DNA of 64,000 nt. Origin: an uncultured Verrucomicrobiae bacterium (GTDB lineage: Bacteria; Verrucomicrobiota; Verrucomicrobiia; Limisphaerales; AAA164-E04). Below the pieces are notes generated by a model, which saw only the letters and a list, made by a program, of their open reading frames with translations, was not told the origin of the DNA and did not search any database. Below, one piece after another: positions 40,900-49,435 of the stretch; the first letter of the stretch is position 1, and each line of letters opens with the position of its first letter. The stretch is from assembly GCA_951813855.1 (NCBI GenBank), contig OX638380.1, positions 1,504,876 to 1,568,875 of the forward strand, given 5' to 3'. The translations under genes were made by a program, and so were the position numbers.

Positions 40900-41010
40900 T
40901 CGTTTCCGATTTTATTGCCGTTCCGGCGCGAGCGCAATTCAAAACGATCGGCAGGTAACCCGGTTCGAGCCAGGTTGAACGGCGATGCTACCGCTCGCCG
41001 CCGCGGTCTC
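40900..41010 (-). repeat. Intergenic repeat of the AAA cluster, copy 3, with promoter element
   Basis: This repeat, upstream of paralog 2, keeps CGATTTTATTGCCGTTCCGG and the GCGCAATTCAAAACGATCGG segment. It is followed on the far side by the third 'ECRAGA' relic (40984-41060). Confidence 0.6.
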
Positions 41011-41117
41011 GCTTGCAGCAAATCATCCAGTGCGCCCGCCCGGCATTCCGGCTCCGAGACGACCCAAGACTTTCGATCCCGAAAGGATCCGCTCTGCCGG
41101 AGAGACGGTTGCTCCAC
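40984..41117 (-). pseudogene. 'ECRAGA' relic, copy 3
   Basis: On the minus strand the frame reads SEPECRAGALDDLLQARP, matching the end of the relics at 17.5 and 32.2 kb. The preceding residues differ. It lies between two AAA-cluster repeats and has no start of its own. Confidence 0.4.
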
Positions 41118-41129
41118 TGCCTGAGACTC

Positions 41130-41250
41130 GATCCGATCCTGCTGCCGTTTCGGAATGATCGCAACGCAAAACGATCGGCTCGAATACCGGTTCGAGCAAG
41201 ACTGAATGGTGGTTCTACCTTCCGGCGCCGGTATCCCGATCCGGTCCGGC
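41130..41250 (-). repeat. Intergenic repeat of the AAA cluster, copy 4 (downstream type)
   Basis: GATCCTGCTGCCGTTTCGG and CGCAAAACGATCGGCTCGAA match the downstream-type copy at 37984. Like that copy it overlaps the 3' end of an AAA gene (paralog 3) and lacks the promoter hexamers. Confidence 0.55.
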
Positions 41251-42515
41251 GCGGCGCTTCCGTTCCGGTTCGGTTTGTTCCGGCGGATTGTTCACCGCCG
41301 ATACAAGAGCTTCCCGTCCCGCCTCGATCTGGCTCTGGAGCGAACCTGGCCTGCGCCGACTCGGGATCTCGATAAGCCAAGTCCAAAGACTCGGAATCGG
41401 GCAGGACAACAGGCCGGTTCTATCGGGCTGAAATATCCCTTGGTGGATCAGATGATCCAGAAAGTCTCCGGCATCCATCCCTTTCGGCAAACGCCGGCTT
41501 TCCGGTCCATCGGAGACTTCCTTTTCCCTTATGATGTCCACCGCCTGATCCCGCCACATGCCGGTTTCCGGCATCGCCCTCAGCAACCCTGCTACCAAGT
41601 CGAAGGAGTCGCCAATCTCTTTGCTCTGCCGCATCAGGTAGCTGTCTTCCTGCCAGTCGCGAGCCCTCTGCTCGACCGCCTTGGAATCCATCGTTCCCAG
41701 ATCCCCTTGGGTTTTGTCCAATTCGCCGAACAAAGCCGCGGTCCCGGTCCGGACATGCTGCGGCCAACCCTCGGAACGCTCCGCGATCTCGCCTGCGAAC
41801 TGCTTCAGTTGCCCGGCAGTGTAATTGACTCGGCACCGGTCGAACATTTGTCGGACACAGGAGTGCACCTCGTCCGGCGCCAAGGCACCGAGGGTGCACA
41901 GATTATCACCGGTCAAGCGCGGCGACATAGCTTGTTGCAACTTCTCGGCAGAGTCAGCCGACCGGCGGCGACCGTAACGATCGGCAGGCCGTGTTCCCCC
42001 AGATGAAGCGTCAGAAGGCTGGTTCCGTGCCGTTCCGTGACATTCTGGATCTCGTCCGCCAAAATACAGAGCGGCTGCCACCAGCGTTTGGGAGGCAGCA
42101 ATTTCTCCAGGACGGAGAAGCCAAGCGTCGGCCAGAGCTGCTGCCGGAACAGCTCTTCTTTTCCCGGGGCGATTTTCTTCACGATCTCCCACGCGGCGGC
42201 CGAAGTGTCTTCCAATGTCTCCAAACCTATCTGAAGCACCAAGGGACATTCTAGTTTTCCGTGCCAGGCTTCCTTGAAATGCGACAGCAGCGCCATTTTG
42301 CCGGCGCCGGGCGCGCCCTGGAAGACGACGAGGTGGCCGCAGGTCTTCATGCCTTGCCGGTAAAGATCGCGGGCACGGCGGCAATTCTTCTCCACGAGTT
42401 CGATTTCCTCTTGCCGACCGGCGAAAACTGGCGGTTGCCGCCGTTTCCAAGGACTCGCGAACTGTTTTGTCAACGCCAGATCGGGGCCGGTTGGTTTTTT
42501 CTTGAATCAGAACAT
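41215..42515 (-). pseudogene. AAA ATPase paralog 3, nonsense at codon 3 plus frameshift
   Basis: The homologous start reads ATG TTC TGA, so translation would stop at codon 3. Downstream, the N-terminal frame has FAGRQEEIELVEKNC, Walker A VVFQGAPGAGKMALL and ILADEIQNV. The C-terminal frame resumes at ADSAEKLQQAMSPRL after loss of one base near 41960, again just behind the VAAG/VGAG segment. Walker A has GKM in place of GKS, which would itself weaken ATP binding. Two independent lesions mark it as a pseudogene. Confidence 0.8.
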
Positions 42516-42534
42516 ATAAAAGCCTTGCCTGCTG

Positions 42535-42650
42535 TTCCGATTTTATTGCCGTTCCGGAACAGGCGCAACTCAAAACGCTCGGCAGGAAACCCGCATCGAG
42601 CCAGATGGGACGGCGATGCTGCCGCCCGGCGCCGCGGTGCTGGCCTGCAA
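42535..42650 (-). repeat. Intergenic repeat of the AAA cluster, copy 5, with promoter element
   Basis: This repeat, upstream of paralog 3, carries CGATTTTATTGCCGTTCCGG and the GGCGATGCTGCCGCCCGGCG segment of the family. Its -35 region is slightly altered (GCGCAACTCAAAACG). Confidence 0.55.
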
Positions 42651-43416
42651 CTGAAACGCGCCGGGATTTCGATCCGGACGGCGCCGTCCGCCGCCTAAAC
42701 GCATCCAGGGCGATAATCGGGGGGAACGGAATCGAGGAGAAACGGCGCAAAAAACGCTCCATGAGAGCGTCAGAACGCAACTGAGCGGCGCGGGCGGATT
42801 GCATAACCGGGAGTTGGGAAAGAGATTCCCGCCCGGTTTCTTTCCTTACTGGCGGCGCCGCTTCCCTTTCGGGGACGTTCCCCTTCCCCATCCGTCGGCT
42901 CCGGGCAGGTCAAAGGCGATTCAAAGTCCGGTTGCCTCATTACCGGGGTTCCGAGGCGTCGGAGACGCCGCATCCCCTCCGGAGAGGCTTCCCTGCTACC
43001 GATCAGCTTTCCGTCCGGTACCGGGTGTCCGATTCCCCTCTGCCTCTTTTCCTTATCAGGGTTCCGAGGCGTCGCAGACGCCGCATCCCCTCCGGAGTGC
43101 GGCCTGCAACCCGCCGCCTGCTCCGCCGCTCGGCGGCCTAGGGGAAAAGGGCAAGCGCCAGCTCAAGGCGTCGCCCCGGCACCACGTGACCTGTCGATGA
43201 ACCGGACGCGTTCGGCGCCGGAATTCCGACCATTTTCCGTCCGGCGGCACCGGCAGAGAGTAATAGTCTTAGCATTAAAGGTTAACCATTAAAAGGAAGC
43301 GCCGGGCGCGATGCGAGAAATGTCAGTCGTGGAGCGGGTTTCTGGTCGAATTCGCCAAAAAAATGGGGACTACATTCCCGAAGGAAAATCCGTTGCGAAG
43401 GCGAATATCGCCCGAA
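42651..43416. other. Gene-free stretch upstream of the AAA cluster
   Basis: This GC-rich stretch of about 770 bp contains the 39-bp repeat pair at 42946 and 43059. Open frames here have no convincing motif. A short AT-rich patch with TTAACCATTAAAAGG lies at 43280-43297. Confidence 0.4.
42946..43097. repeat. Pair of 39-bp repeats with an internal palindrome
   Basis: GGGTTCCGAGGCGTCGGAGA followed by CGCCGCATCCCCTCCGGAG occurs at 42946-42984 and, with one mismatch, at 43059-43097. Each contains the hairpin GGCGTC/GACGCC. The 113-bp spacing and two copies only argue against a CRISPR array. It resembles dispersed palindromic repeats. Confidence 0.6.
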
Positions 43417-44445
43417 CTAAGTTCGTTCGCCCCCGGAATCCCCCAAACAGGCTTTGGGGTTGAGGAAGGGCGATCGCAACTCCTCGTGCGACTTCCGATC
43501 GCTATCGAGCGACGACAAGTTTCCGCTCTCGGTCCGGAACCGATAATAAGCTTCGGCGAAGAGTTGATCGCGAAATTCCAACAAGTACCCGATGCACCGT
43601 TCGTGCCGTACGGCTATCGGAATCGCCCGGGTCCAGGCGGGATGAAGGCATTGAAGACGGTTGTCGGTCCCGGCCATGATAAAGGTTCTCGGAACCTGAT
43701 CGTTCGATTCGACATAAATCGCGCGCATATCTCTTTCCCGACTAGTCAGTTTCACGTTCGCGCCCCGCCAAGTCAAAAAGCTGTTCGATAACCGGGCGGA
43801 CCCTTCCGATAAAAAATTCGACGGTCGCGGTATTTTCACGAGCAAACTGCCCAACACTCTTCTTTCTTGCCCGGCGATATCGGTGCGCTTGGTCCAGCGC
43901 TCGGACAGTTCGCAACTGAACCGGTCCCGTAGCGAACGGGGCAGGATTTCTTCCAGAAACGGCCGTCCGACCCGCCCGACGAAGACGGGAACGTACTGCG
44001 CCAAAACGCTGCCCGGCTTCAACCCCCGCTGGATGATCCCAAACAACAAATAACGTCCGGCCCAATCCAGATAACGGGACCTGGAAGCCTGGGGAAAGAC
44101 CTTCGACAGCCAATGATTCAACCGGTACACCCCGTCCCATTTCTGACCGCTAAGGTATCGCTGCAAGGCGTGGAATCGGGGACTCTCCCGAATCAAGACC
44201 TGTCGCAAGTGCTGCAGTTTCCAATCGAAGGGTTGACCGTTAGGTAACGACAATATTTCCCGAAGCGCATTCCGGATCGCTCGTTCGTCTTCAAGCGTCA
44301 ACGTTTCGAACGGATTACCGATCTTTCCGAACCGGGCATTCCGATAGCGGTACTCGAGCTCGCGAGACAGCAAATTCAACCGAACGGCATAGCCCGCTGT
44401 CTTCACCGCCAGCATCACGCTATCGAAGTCGATTGCGTGTTTCAT
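43417..44445 (-). CDS. VapE-like (virulence-associated E family) protein with degenerate P-loop
   Basis: VapE proteins are primase-helicase-like ATPases of phages and islands. The 342-residue product has the family's KWDGVYRLNHWLSKVF segment, then YLDWAGRYLLFGIIQRGLKP and YVPVFVGRVGRPFLEEILP, where the normal P-loop GPxGxGKST has become GRVGRPF. Later text such as FSCELSERWTK and TFIMAGTDNRLQCLHPAWTR corresponds to the family's 'ELxE' and 'GTTN' parts. I chose the ATG at 44445, nine bases after GAGG; an ATG at 44460 is possible. It is probably unable to hydrolyse ATP. Confidence 0.65.
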   Translation of the reverse strand: MKHAIDFDSVMLAVKTAGYAVRLNLLSRELEYRYRNARFGKIGNPFETLTLEDERAIRNALREILSLPNGQPFDWKLQHLRQVLIRESPRFHALQRYLSGQKWDGVYRLNHWLSKVFPQASRSRYLDWAGRYLLFGIIQRGLKPGSVLAQYVPVFVGRVGRPFLEEILPRSLRDRFSCELSERWTKRTDIAGQERRVLGSLLVKIPRPSNFLSEGSARLSNSFLTWRGANVKLTSRERDMRAIYVESNDQVPRTFIMAGTDNRLQCLHPAWTRAIPIAVRHERCIGYLLEFRDQLFAEAYYRFRTESGNLSSLDSDRKSHEELRSPFLNPKACLGDSGGERT

Positions 44446-44939
44446 GACGATGTGCCTCATGCCTTCGCTGTTTTCAACTTCCTCGTATCGTCCGAATCGC
44501 CCGCCAGCGAACGCTCTGCCGGCGATACTCCCCTCCCCGCGTCCCCGGCGACCGGCACCCCGCCCATCCTAAACGCACTCGCCGCATCTTCCGAATCAAA
44601 ACCGAGGTAATCCATGACTCAACGTGCCAAGGCAGACTTGCCGGGCGCCGTTCGAACTTCAAGACCGATCATTCTTTCCGCCGGCGGCGCCCGGCTGGGA
44701 TTATTCGGGAAGCGACCGAAGCACGAACCGTTATGGCTTGCCTGCCTGATTGTTCGGCCGATCATGAGGTCCGATACGAGCGCCCGATTCCGGTGACGTC
44801 GAATGCGGCCTTAGGCGATCAACGGAAAAAGCCGAGTTTCGCCTTGTCAGGAATCGCTTAAGCCCTGATTTTTAGCGCAGGCCCATAGCTCGCTCCTGGT
44901 CCGTCGAACCCGAACCAATACCGCCGATTTGATGCCCTG
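44446..44939. other. Gene-free stretch at the right edge of the island
   Basis: This stretch of about 490 bp lies between the VapE-like gene and obg. I see no tRNA, no repeat matching the left edge, and only unconvincing short open frames. The sequence returns to core-like GC content. Confidence 0.4.
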
Positions 44940-46052
44940 ATGTTTGTCGATGCCGTCAAAATCTACGTTCAAGCTGGCAACGGCGGACGAGGGTGCGTCG
45001 CTTTTCTGCGGGAAGCTTTTCGGCCCCGGGGCGGTCCCTGCGGCGGCAACGGCGGCAAGGGCGGCGATATCAAGCTGCAGGCCGACCCCAACGTTAACAA
45101 TCTGACCGATCTTTTCCATCACCCTCATCTTCGGGCGGCCAACGGAGCTCCGGGCGAAGGCAAAGGAAAGGACGGACGCAACGCCACCGATCTGATCGTC
45201 AAAGTTCCCTGCGGCACGCTGATCTGGCAATTGCCCGACAGGATCGAAACAACGAACCGCCCCGAAGAATCGCCTCAGAAAACCGCGCCCGTCGAACCGG
45301 ATATCGCTTCCGGCCAAATCCAGGAATTACCCCCGCCCGAACCCGAGTTGCAAGGAACCCGGCTCTACGGCGATCTCGTACGGGAGGAGCAACGACTGCT
45401 CATCGGCCGAGGCGGGCGGGGCGGCCTCGGCAATCGCAACTTCGCTACCGCCAGACGGCAAAATCCGCGATTCGCCCAACCGGGAGAAACCGGCACGCAA
45501 AATACTTTCTTTCTCGAGCTCAGGGTCATCGCGGACATCGGCTTGCTCGGGTTCCCCAACGCCGGAAAATCCACCCTGCTGGCCACCCTGTCTCGTGCTC
45601 GACCCAAGATCGCAGATTATCCCTTTACCACTTTACGGCCTCAGGTAGGCATCGTCGAATACCCTGATTACCAACGAACTACGGTATGCGACATCCCCGG
45701 GTTGATCGCGGGAGCCCACCAAAACGCCGGACTGGGCAGCGCCTTTCTCCGTCATCTCAAACGCTGCAAAGCCTTAGCTTGGCTGATCGACATGGCCGGA
45801 AGCGACGGACGCCGGCCATGGGAAGACTATCGCCAGTTGAAACACGAGTTAGGAGCCTACGACAAGACCCTGCTCAAGCGTCCCTCCGTGGTCTTGGCCA
45901 ACAAAATGGACTTGAGCGCCGCTTCGGAAAATCTGGAACGATTCCGAGAAAAAGTCCGGCACATCCGCCTGCTGCCCATCGCTTCCGGAAAAAATCAAGG
46001 TTTGGACGACGTGAAAAAAGCCTTCCTCCGTTTGGCGCGCCGGGTTAGTTGA
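44940..46052 (+). CDS. obg: Obg-family GTPase
   Basis: Obg/CgtA is an essential GTPase of ribosome assembly and stress response. The 370-residue protein has the glycine-rich Obg fold (VDAVKIYVQAGNGGRGCVAF, GPCGGNGGKGGDI), the P-loop LLGFPNAGKSTLLATLS at residues 202-218, the switch region DYPFTTLRPQVGIV, the DIPGLIAGAH box and NKMDLS. An unusual Pro/Glu-rich insertion of about 45 residues (97-141) interrupts the Obg fold, and no C-terminal extension domain is present. It normally follows rpmA; here the island separates them. Confidence 0.95.
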   Translation: MFVDAVKIYVQAGNGGRGCVAFLREAFRPRGGPCGGNGGKGGDIKLQADPNVNNLTDLFHHPHLRAANGAPGEGKGKDGRNATDLIVKVPCGTLIWQLPDRIETTNRPEESPQKTAPVEPDIASGQIQELPPPEPELQGTRLYGDLVREEQRLLIGRGGRGGLGNRNFATARRQNPRFAQPGETGTQNTFFLELRVIADIGLLGFPNAGKSTLLATLSRARPKIADYPFTTLRPQVGIVEYPDYQRTTVCDIPGLIAGAHQNAGLGSAFLRHLKRCKALAWLIDMAGSDGRRPWEDYRQLKHELGAYDKTLLKRPSVVLANKMDLSAASENLERFREKVRHIRLLPIASGKNQGLDDVKKAFLRLARRVS

Positions 46053-46064
46053 ACCGGCAGGCGA

Positions 46065-46601
46065 TCAGAACCTGAGAATATCGGAACGCTCTTCGCTTCC
46101 CTTGGACGGACCCAAAACTACGGCAGCGACGACCGCATCTTTCAAAGCCTCTGGGCCGCGAAACTTTCCGAACAGGTCGCTCCGGCGCGGACGCTTTTTA
46201 GTCTTCGCAGCAGTCGGCAAGGGCGGAACTCTCCGGTCGACTCCTAGCGGCACCGAGGGAATCAAGGGTTGGGTCGGCGTTTGATCAAACTCCCTTGCGA
46301 AGGCGATGTCAGTTCCTAAATCCGGTTCTCGATCCTCCGCCAAACCGGACGCCAATTCTCGCCGAGGTTCGGAGGAAGTGCGAACTTCCACCGGTGCCTC
46401 TTCTACATTCAGCCATTTCTGCAGCCGCTGGTCCCAAGAGGTCTTTACCTCTTCGGCCGGTGGAGCGGCGGCAGTCGATAGAACGTCCCCCTCCTCTGCT
46501 CGCTCGGCATCCTTGGATCGACGCCGACGCTTCCCTATCCATTCCGCCACCACCGTCAGCAGCGAAATCAGAACCAGATAAACGATGGGATTATCGAACA
46601 C
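46065..46601 (-). CDS. Hypothetical single-pass membrane protein next to floA
   Basis: The 178-residue product (GTG start) has one N-terminal membrane helix (IVYLVLISLLTVVAEWI) followed by a basic stop-transfer KRRRRSK. A long acidic, proline-rich cytoplasmic region ends in KDAVVAAVVLGPSKGSEE. I recognise no family. It lies 49 bp downstream of floA on the same strand, so a role in the flotillin membrane domains is possible. The C-terminal 'VAAVVLGPxK' segment may be conserved in relatives. Confidence 0.75.
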   Translation of the reverse strand: MFDNPIVYLVLISLLTVVAEWIGKRRRRSKDAERAEEGDVLSTAAAPPAEEVKTSWDQRLQKWLNVEEAPVEVRTSSEPRRELASGLAEDREPDLGTDIAFAREFDQTPTQPLIPSVPLGVDRRVPPLPTAAKTKKRPRRSDLFGKFRGPEALKDAVVAAVVLGPSKGSEERSDILRF

Positions 46602-46650
46602 AGCCGGTAACTGGTATGACCTTCAAACGCTAAGCGACCGGGGTCAAATC

Positions 46651-47670
46651 TCAGAGCTTATCTTCCTCTTCGTCCGGCTGAGCGATGTTGTCCCGCATGG
46701 CAGTGTCGGCCTGGATATTCTTCATGCGCAAATAATCCATGACTCCCAGATTGCCGCTTCGGAAGGCATCGGCCATCGCCAACGGCACCTGCGCCTCGGC
46801 TTCGACCACTCGCGCTCGCATCTCCGCCACCCGGGCCACCATTTCCTGCTCGGTGGCTACGGCGGCGGCCCGCCGCACTTCCGCCTGGGCCTGGGCGACC
46901 AATTTGTTCGCTTCGGCTTGCTTGGTCTGCAATTTGGCACCGACGTTTTCGCCGACATCCACGTCGGCGATATCAATCGAAAGAATCTCGAAGGCGGTAT
47001 TGCTGTCCAAGGATTTGCTCAGCACGGTATGCGAAATCATGTCCGGATTCTCCAGCACTTCTTTGTAGGTGTCCGAAGAACCGATGGTGGAGACGATGCC
47101 CTCGCCGACACGGGCGACGATCGTTTCTTCGGTAGCTCCGCCGACGAACCGATCCAAATTGGTTCGGACCGTCACCCGGGCTCGCGCCCGTATCACGATG
47201 CCGTCCTTGGCTACCGCATCGACCGTTCCCTTGCCGATATCGGGAGCCGGGCAATCGATCACGCGGGGATTCACTGAAGTCTTGACGGCTTCGATGACGT
47301 TTTTTCCGGTGCCCTTGGTAGCCAAATCGATCGCGCAAGCCCGATCGAAATCAAGCCGTATCCCCGCCTTGCGAGCGGCGATCAGAGCCAACACTACCAT
47401 ATCAATGCTTCCTCCGGCCAAGTAATGCGTCGACAAATCGTCAATGGATGTAGGCAGCCCCGACTTGACCGCGGTGATCCGCACGTTGACTACCTGCCCC
47501 ACCGGCACCGAGCGCAGCCGCAAAGCGATCAACTCAGTGAAGCTTACCTTTGCGCCGGAAAAATAGGCCCGAATCCAAATGCTGAAGAAATTGATACCCA
47601 ACAGCAAGCCGATCAGTACCAATACCGCCAGCAATACCAGAATGCCCAAAACAAATGCGTTATCTCCCAT
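46651..47670 (-). CDS. floA: Flotillin-like protein FloA
   Basis: FloA scaffolds functional membrane microdomains. The 339-residue protein has an N-terminal membrane hairpin ([19 protein letters not shown]), an SPFH-type domain with [20 protein letters not shown], and the coiled-coil family signature [20 protein letters not shown] followed by [20 protein letters not shown]. The length is typical. It is encoded downstream of an NfeD-family gene, the classical floA-nfeD association. Confidence 0.93.
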   Translation of the reverse strand: MGDNAFVLGILVLLAVLVLIGLLLGINFFSIWIRAYFSGAKVSFTELIALRLRSVPVGQVVNVRITAVKSGLPTSIDDLSTHYLAGGSIDMVVLALIAARKAGIRLDFDRACAIDLATKGTGKNVIEAVKTSVNPRVIDCPAPDIGKGTVDAVAKDGIVIRARARVTVRTNLDRFVGGATEETIVARVGEGIVSTIGSSDTYKEVLENPDMISHTVLSKSLDSNTAFEILSIDIADVDVGENVGAKLQTKQAEANKLVAQAQAEVRRAAAVATEQEMVARVAEMRARVVEAEAQVPLAMADAFRSGNLGVMDYLRMKNIQADTAMRDNIAQPDEEEDKL

Positions 47671-47764
47671 TACACTACTCCGTTGATTCTACCGGATGAC
47701 ACCCACTGCGCGGCCTACCCTAACGCTTCGTTCGAGTTAAAGTCCAGTCGAAAAAAAGCCGTCG

Positions 47765-48220
47765 CTAAACTCGCCGCACGACCACGCGGATGCCCTCGAC
47801 CGCGACCACCTTGACCCGTTCGTCCCGGGAGATCATTTCTCCCTCCGTGACGACGTCTACCTGTTGGCGATCGATCATGACGATGCCCGAAGGGCGCAAC
47901 GGCGTCATGGCGATCCCCTCGCAACCGACCAATTCCGGTTTTTCCGTGCCCATATCCCCGATCTGTCCTTCCGACACGAACGGTTTCGAAATGCCCAAAC
48001 GAGGAAACCAGTACACCCAAGTGATTAGCCCGACCCCAAGGCCCAGCAGCACGACCGCCAGCAGTCCCGACCCTCCGACCGGGCCGAATTCCTGAAACCC
48101 CAAAACGACCCCGACGGCCAAGCAAATCGCGCCGACCGTTCCAGCGACCATGCCGGGAAGAAAAACTTCGGAAACCAGCAAGACGAAACCGGCAACCAGC
48201 AAGATGGCGATTACGAGCAT
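47765..48220 (-). CDS. NfeD-family membrane protein
   Basis: The 151-residue protein has three or four membrane helices at the N-terminus (FVLLVSEVFLPGMVAGTVGA and beyond). A C-terminal OB-fold domain follows, GCEGIAMTPLRPSGIVMIDRQ then VDVVTEGEMISRDERVKVVA, the standard NfeD layout. It lacks the ClpP-like protease domain of long NfeD forms. It precedes floA by 94 bp and probably shares its transcript and membrane domain. Confidence 0.9.
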   Translation of the reverse strand: MLVIAILLVAGFVLLVSEVFLPGMVAGTVGAICLAVGVVLGFQEFGPVGGSGLLAVVLLGLGVGLITWVYWFPRLGISKPFVSEGQIGDMGTEKPELVGCEGIAMTPLRPSGIVMIDRQQVDVVTEGEMISRDERVKVVAVEGIRVVVRRV

Positions 48221-48622
48221 GGCGCGAGCGTAAACTCAATCGATTCCATCAAGCAAGCCCGGAATAACGGCGTCAACACTTCCGGATTTCGGGTGATTAA
48301 CCTCCGCTGGCGGAACCGGAAACGAACGGGGTACCGGAGCGAAAACTCAGGAATTCAGTTCCATGACGAGTCCGGCAGCGAGCGTGATCGAGGGAATTCT
48401 TCGAGCTCCCTCGGGCTCCGACGAACTGAGCGATCAGGTTATCTCCCAAGAGCCTCGGCATTCAATCCCGCCAATTACCGCCGGGATCAACCCAACGAAA
48501 ACCTCGCAGCCGGCCACCTCAAATCGGAAGCCGGAATAAGACGAATTCGAGCATGATTTTCCCAATAACAATTCCGCCGGTTTCAGCGGGATCAACAGGA
48601 AACGTCCCAATGTCCGGTTTCG
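48221..48622. other. Intergenic region upstream of nfeD
   Basis: These 400 bp hold the presumed promoter of the nfeD-floA transcript. I see no strong consensus hexamers, RNA structure or gene. Confidence 0.35.
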
Positions 48623-48913
48623 TCATTCCGAACTGACGGTATCGGCAGACAACAGAACCGCGGACATTCCAAACCACGGTATCGCCGTGCAGGTCAACAA
48701 TCGTAACGACATCGGTCCGTCCGGAGAACTAATCAGAAAGGACAAAACCCAAACTGCGGCAATGCTCCCGACCAAAGCTATTCTCAAGGCGTAAATCGTC
48801 AGGTTTCGGCTGAAGACGAGAATTTCCCGGGATCCGATCGTCGCGATATTCATACCGGTCAAACGAGAACCAAGGGCACTCCATAAAGCAACGTTCGTGG
48901 CATCAGCGACCAT
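48623..48913 (-). CDS. Small hypothetical membrane protein
   Basis: The 96-residue product has two probable membrane helices (ALRIALVGSIAAVWVLSFLI and LLTCTAIPWFGMSAVLL). It belongs to no family I know. The hydrophobic pattern and an ATG start support a gene, but there is no clear ribosome-binding site and no conserved neighbour. Confidence 0.4.
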   Translation of the reverse strand: MVADATNVALWSALGSRLTGMNIATIGSREILVFSRNLTIYALRIALVGSIAAVWVLSFLISSPDGPMSLRLLTCTAIPWFGMSAVLLSADTVSSE

Positions 48914-49435
48914 CTGTCACCGTTCCGACAAACATGGCTTGGAGGCAAACCAGCAGCCGGCACCTGAAAAACGTCCGGCGACGCCGGGTCTTTCAAGGTG
49001 TCGAACGATAAACAAGGCGGCGGTCAGCGACTAGCAATCAACCCTTCCGTTAATCTCGAATGAAACGTCTCTGCCACGATTAGAACCGTCATTCATTACC
49101 GAACCTCAGTTACCCAGCGCCGACGAACCGTAGCATTCGCCAGGCAAACTGAGCTGGCCGGGATTAATCGGGCTAAAAACCGGTTTGATTTCATTGCCCA
49201 AAACTTTTTCATGCTAATAATTTTTGATCGACGATCGTTTTTTTAAGTGTCGAGCGGAGTATTTCGATTCGTCGGAAAAACTGTTTTTCCGAATTATGCT
49301 TCGAGTTAGGCGGCGATTGCCGATTGAGACGAGTTTCAGCCGGACAGGAGACTGAACCGGTGCGAGTATCGGTCGAACGATCAATTCGCCGACCGAATCA
49401 GCAGGGAGGAAGCGTCGGTAATCAGGAAGGTCGGG
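48914..49435. other. Gene-free stretch beside the ISAs1-type transposase
   Basis: This stretch of about 520 bp has an AT-rich patch at 49200-49245 and no recognisable gene. One end of the transposable element is probably in it, but I could not match terminal repeats with the other side. Confidence 0.35.

Noticed and set aside
42516..42891. An upstream extension of AAA paralog 3 to 42891
   Set aside because: That frame is out of phase with the ATP-binding half and crosses the intergenic repeat. The homologous start is the ATG at 42515.
42946..43097. Possible CRISPR array
   Set aside because: There are only two repeat units, 113 bp apart, with an internal palindrome and no cas genes in the window.
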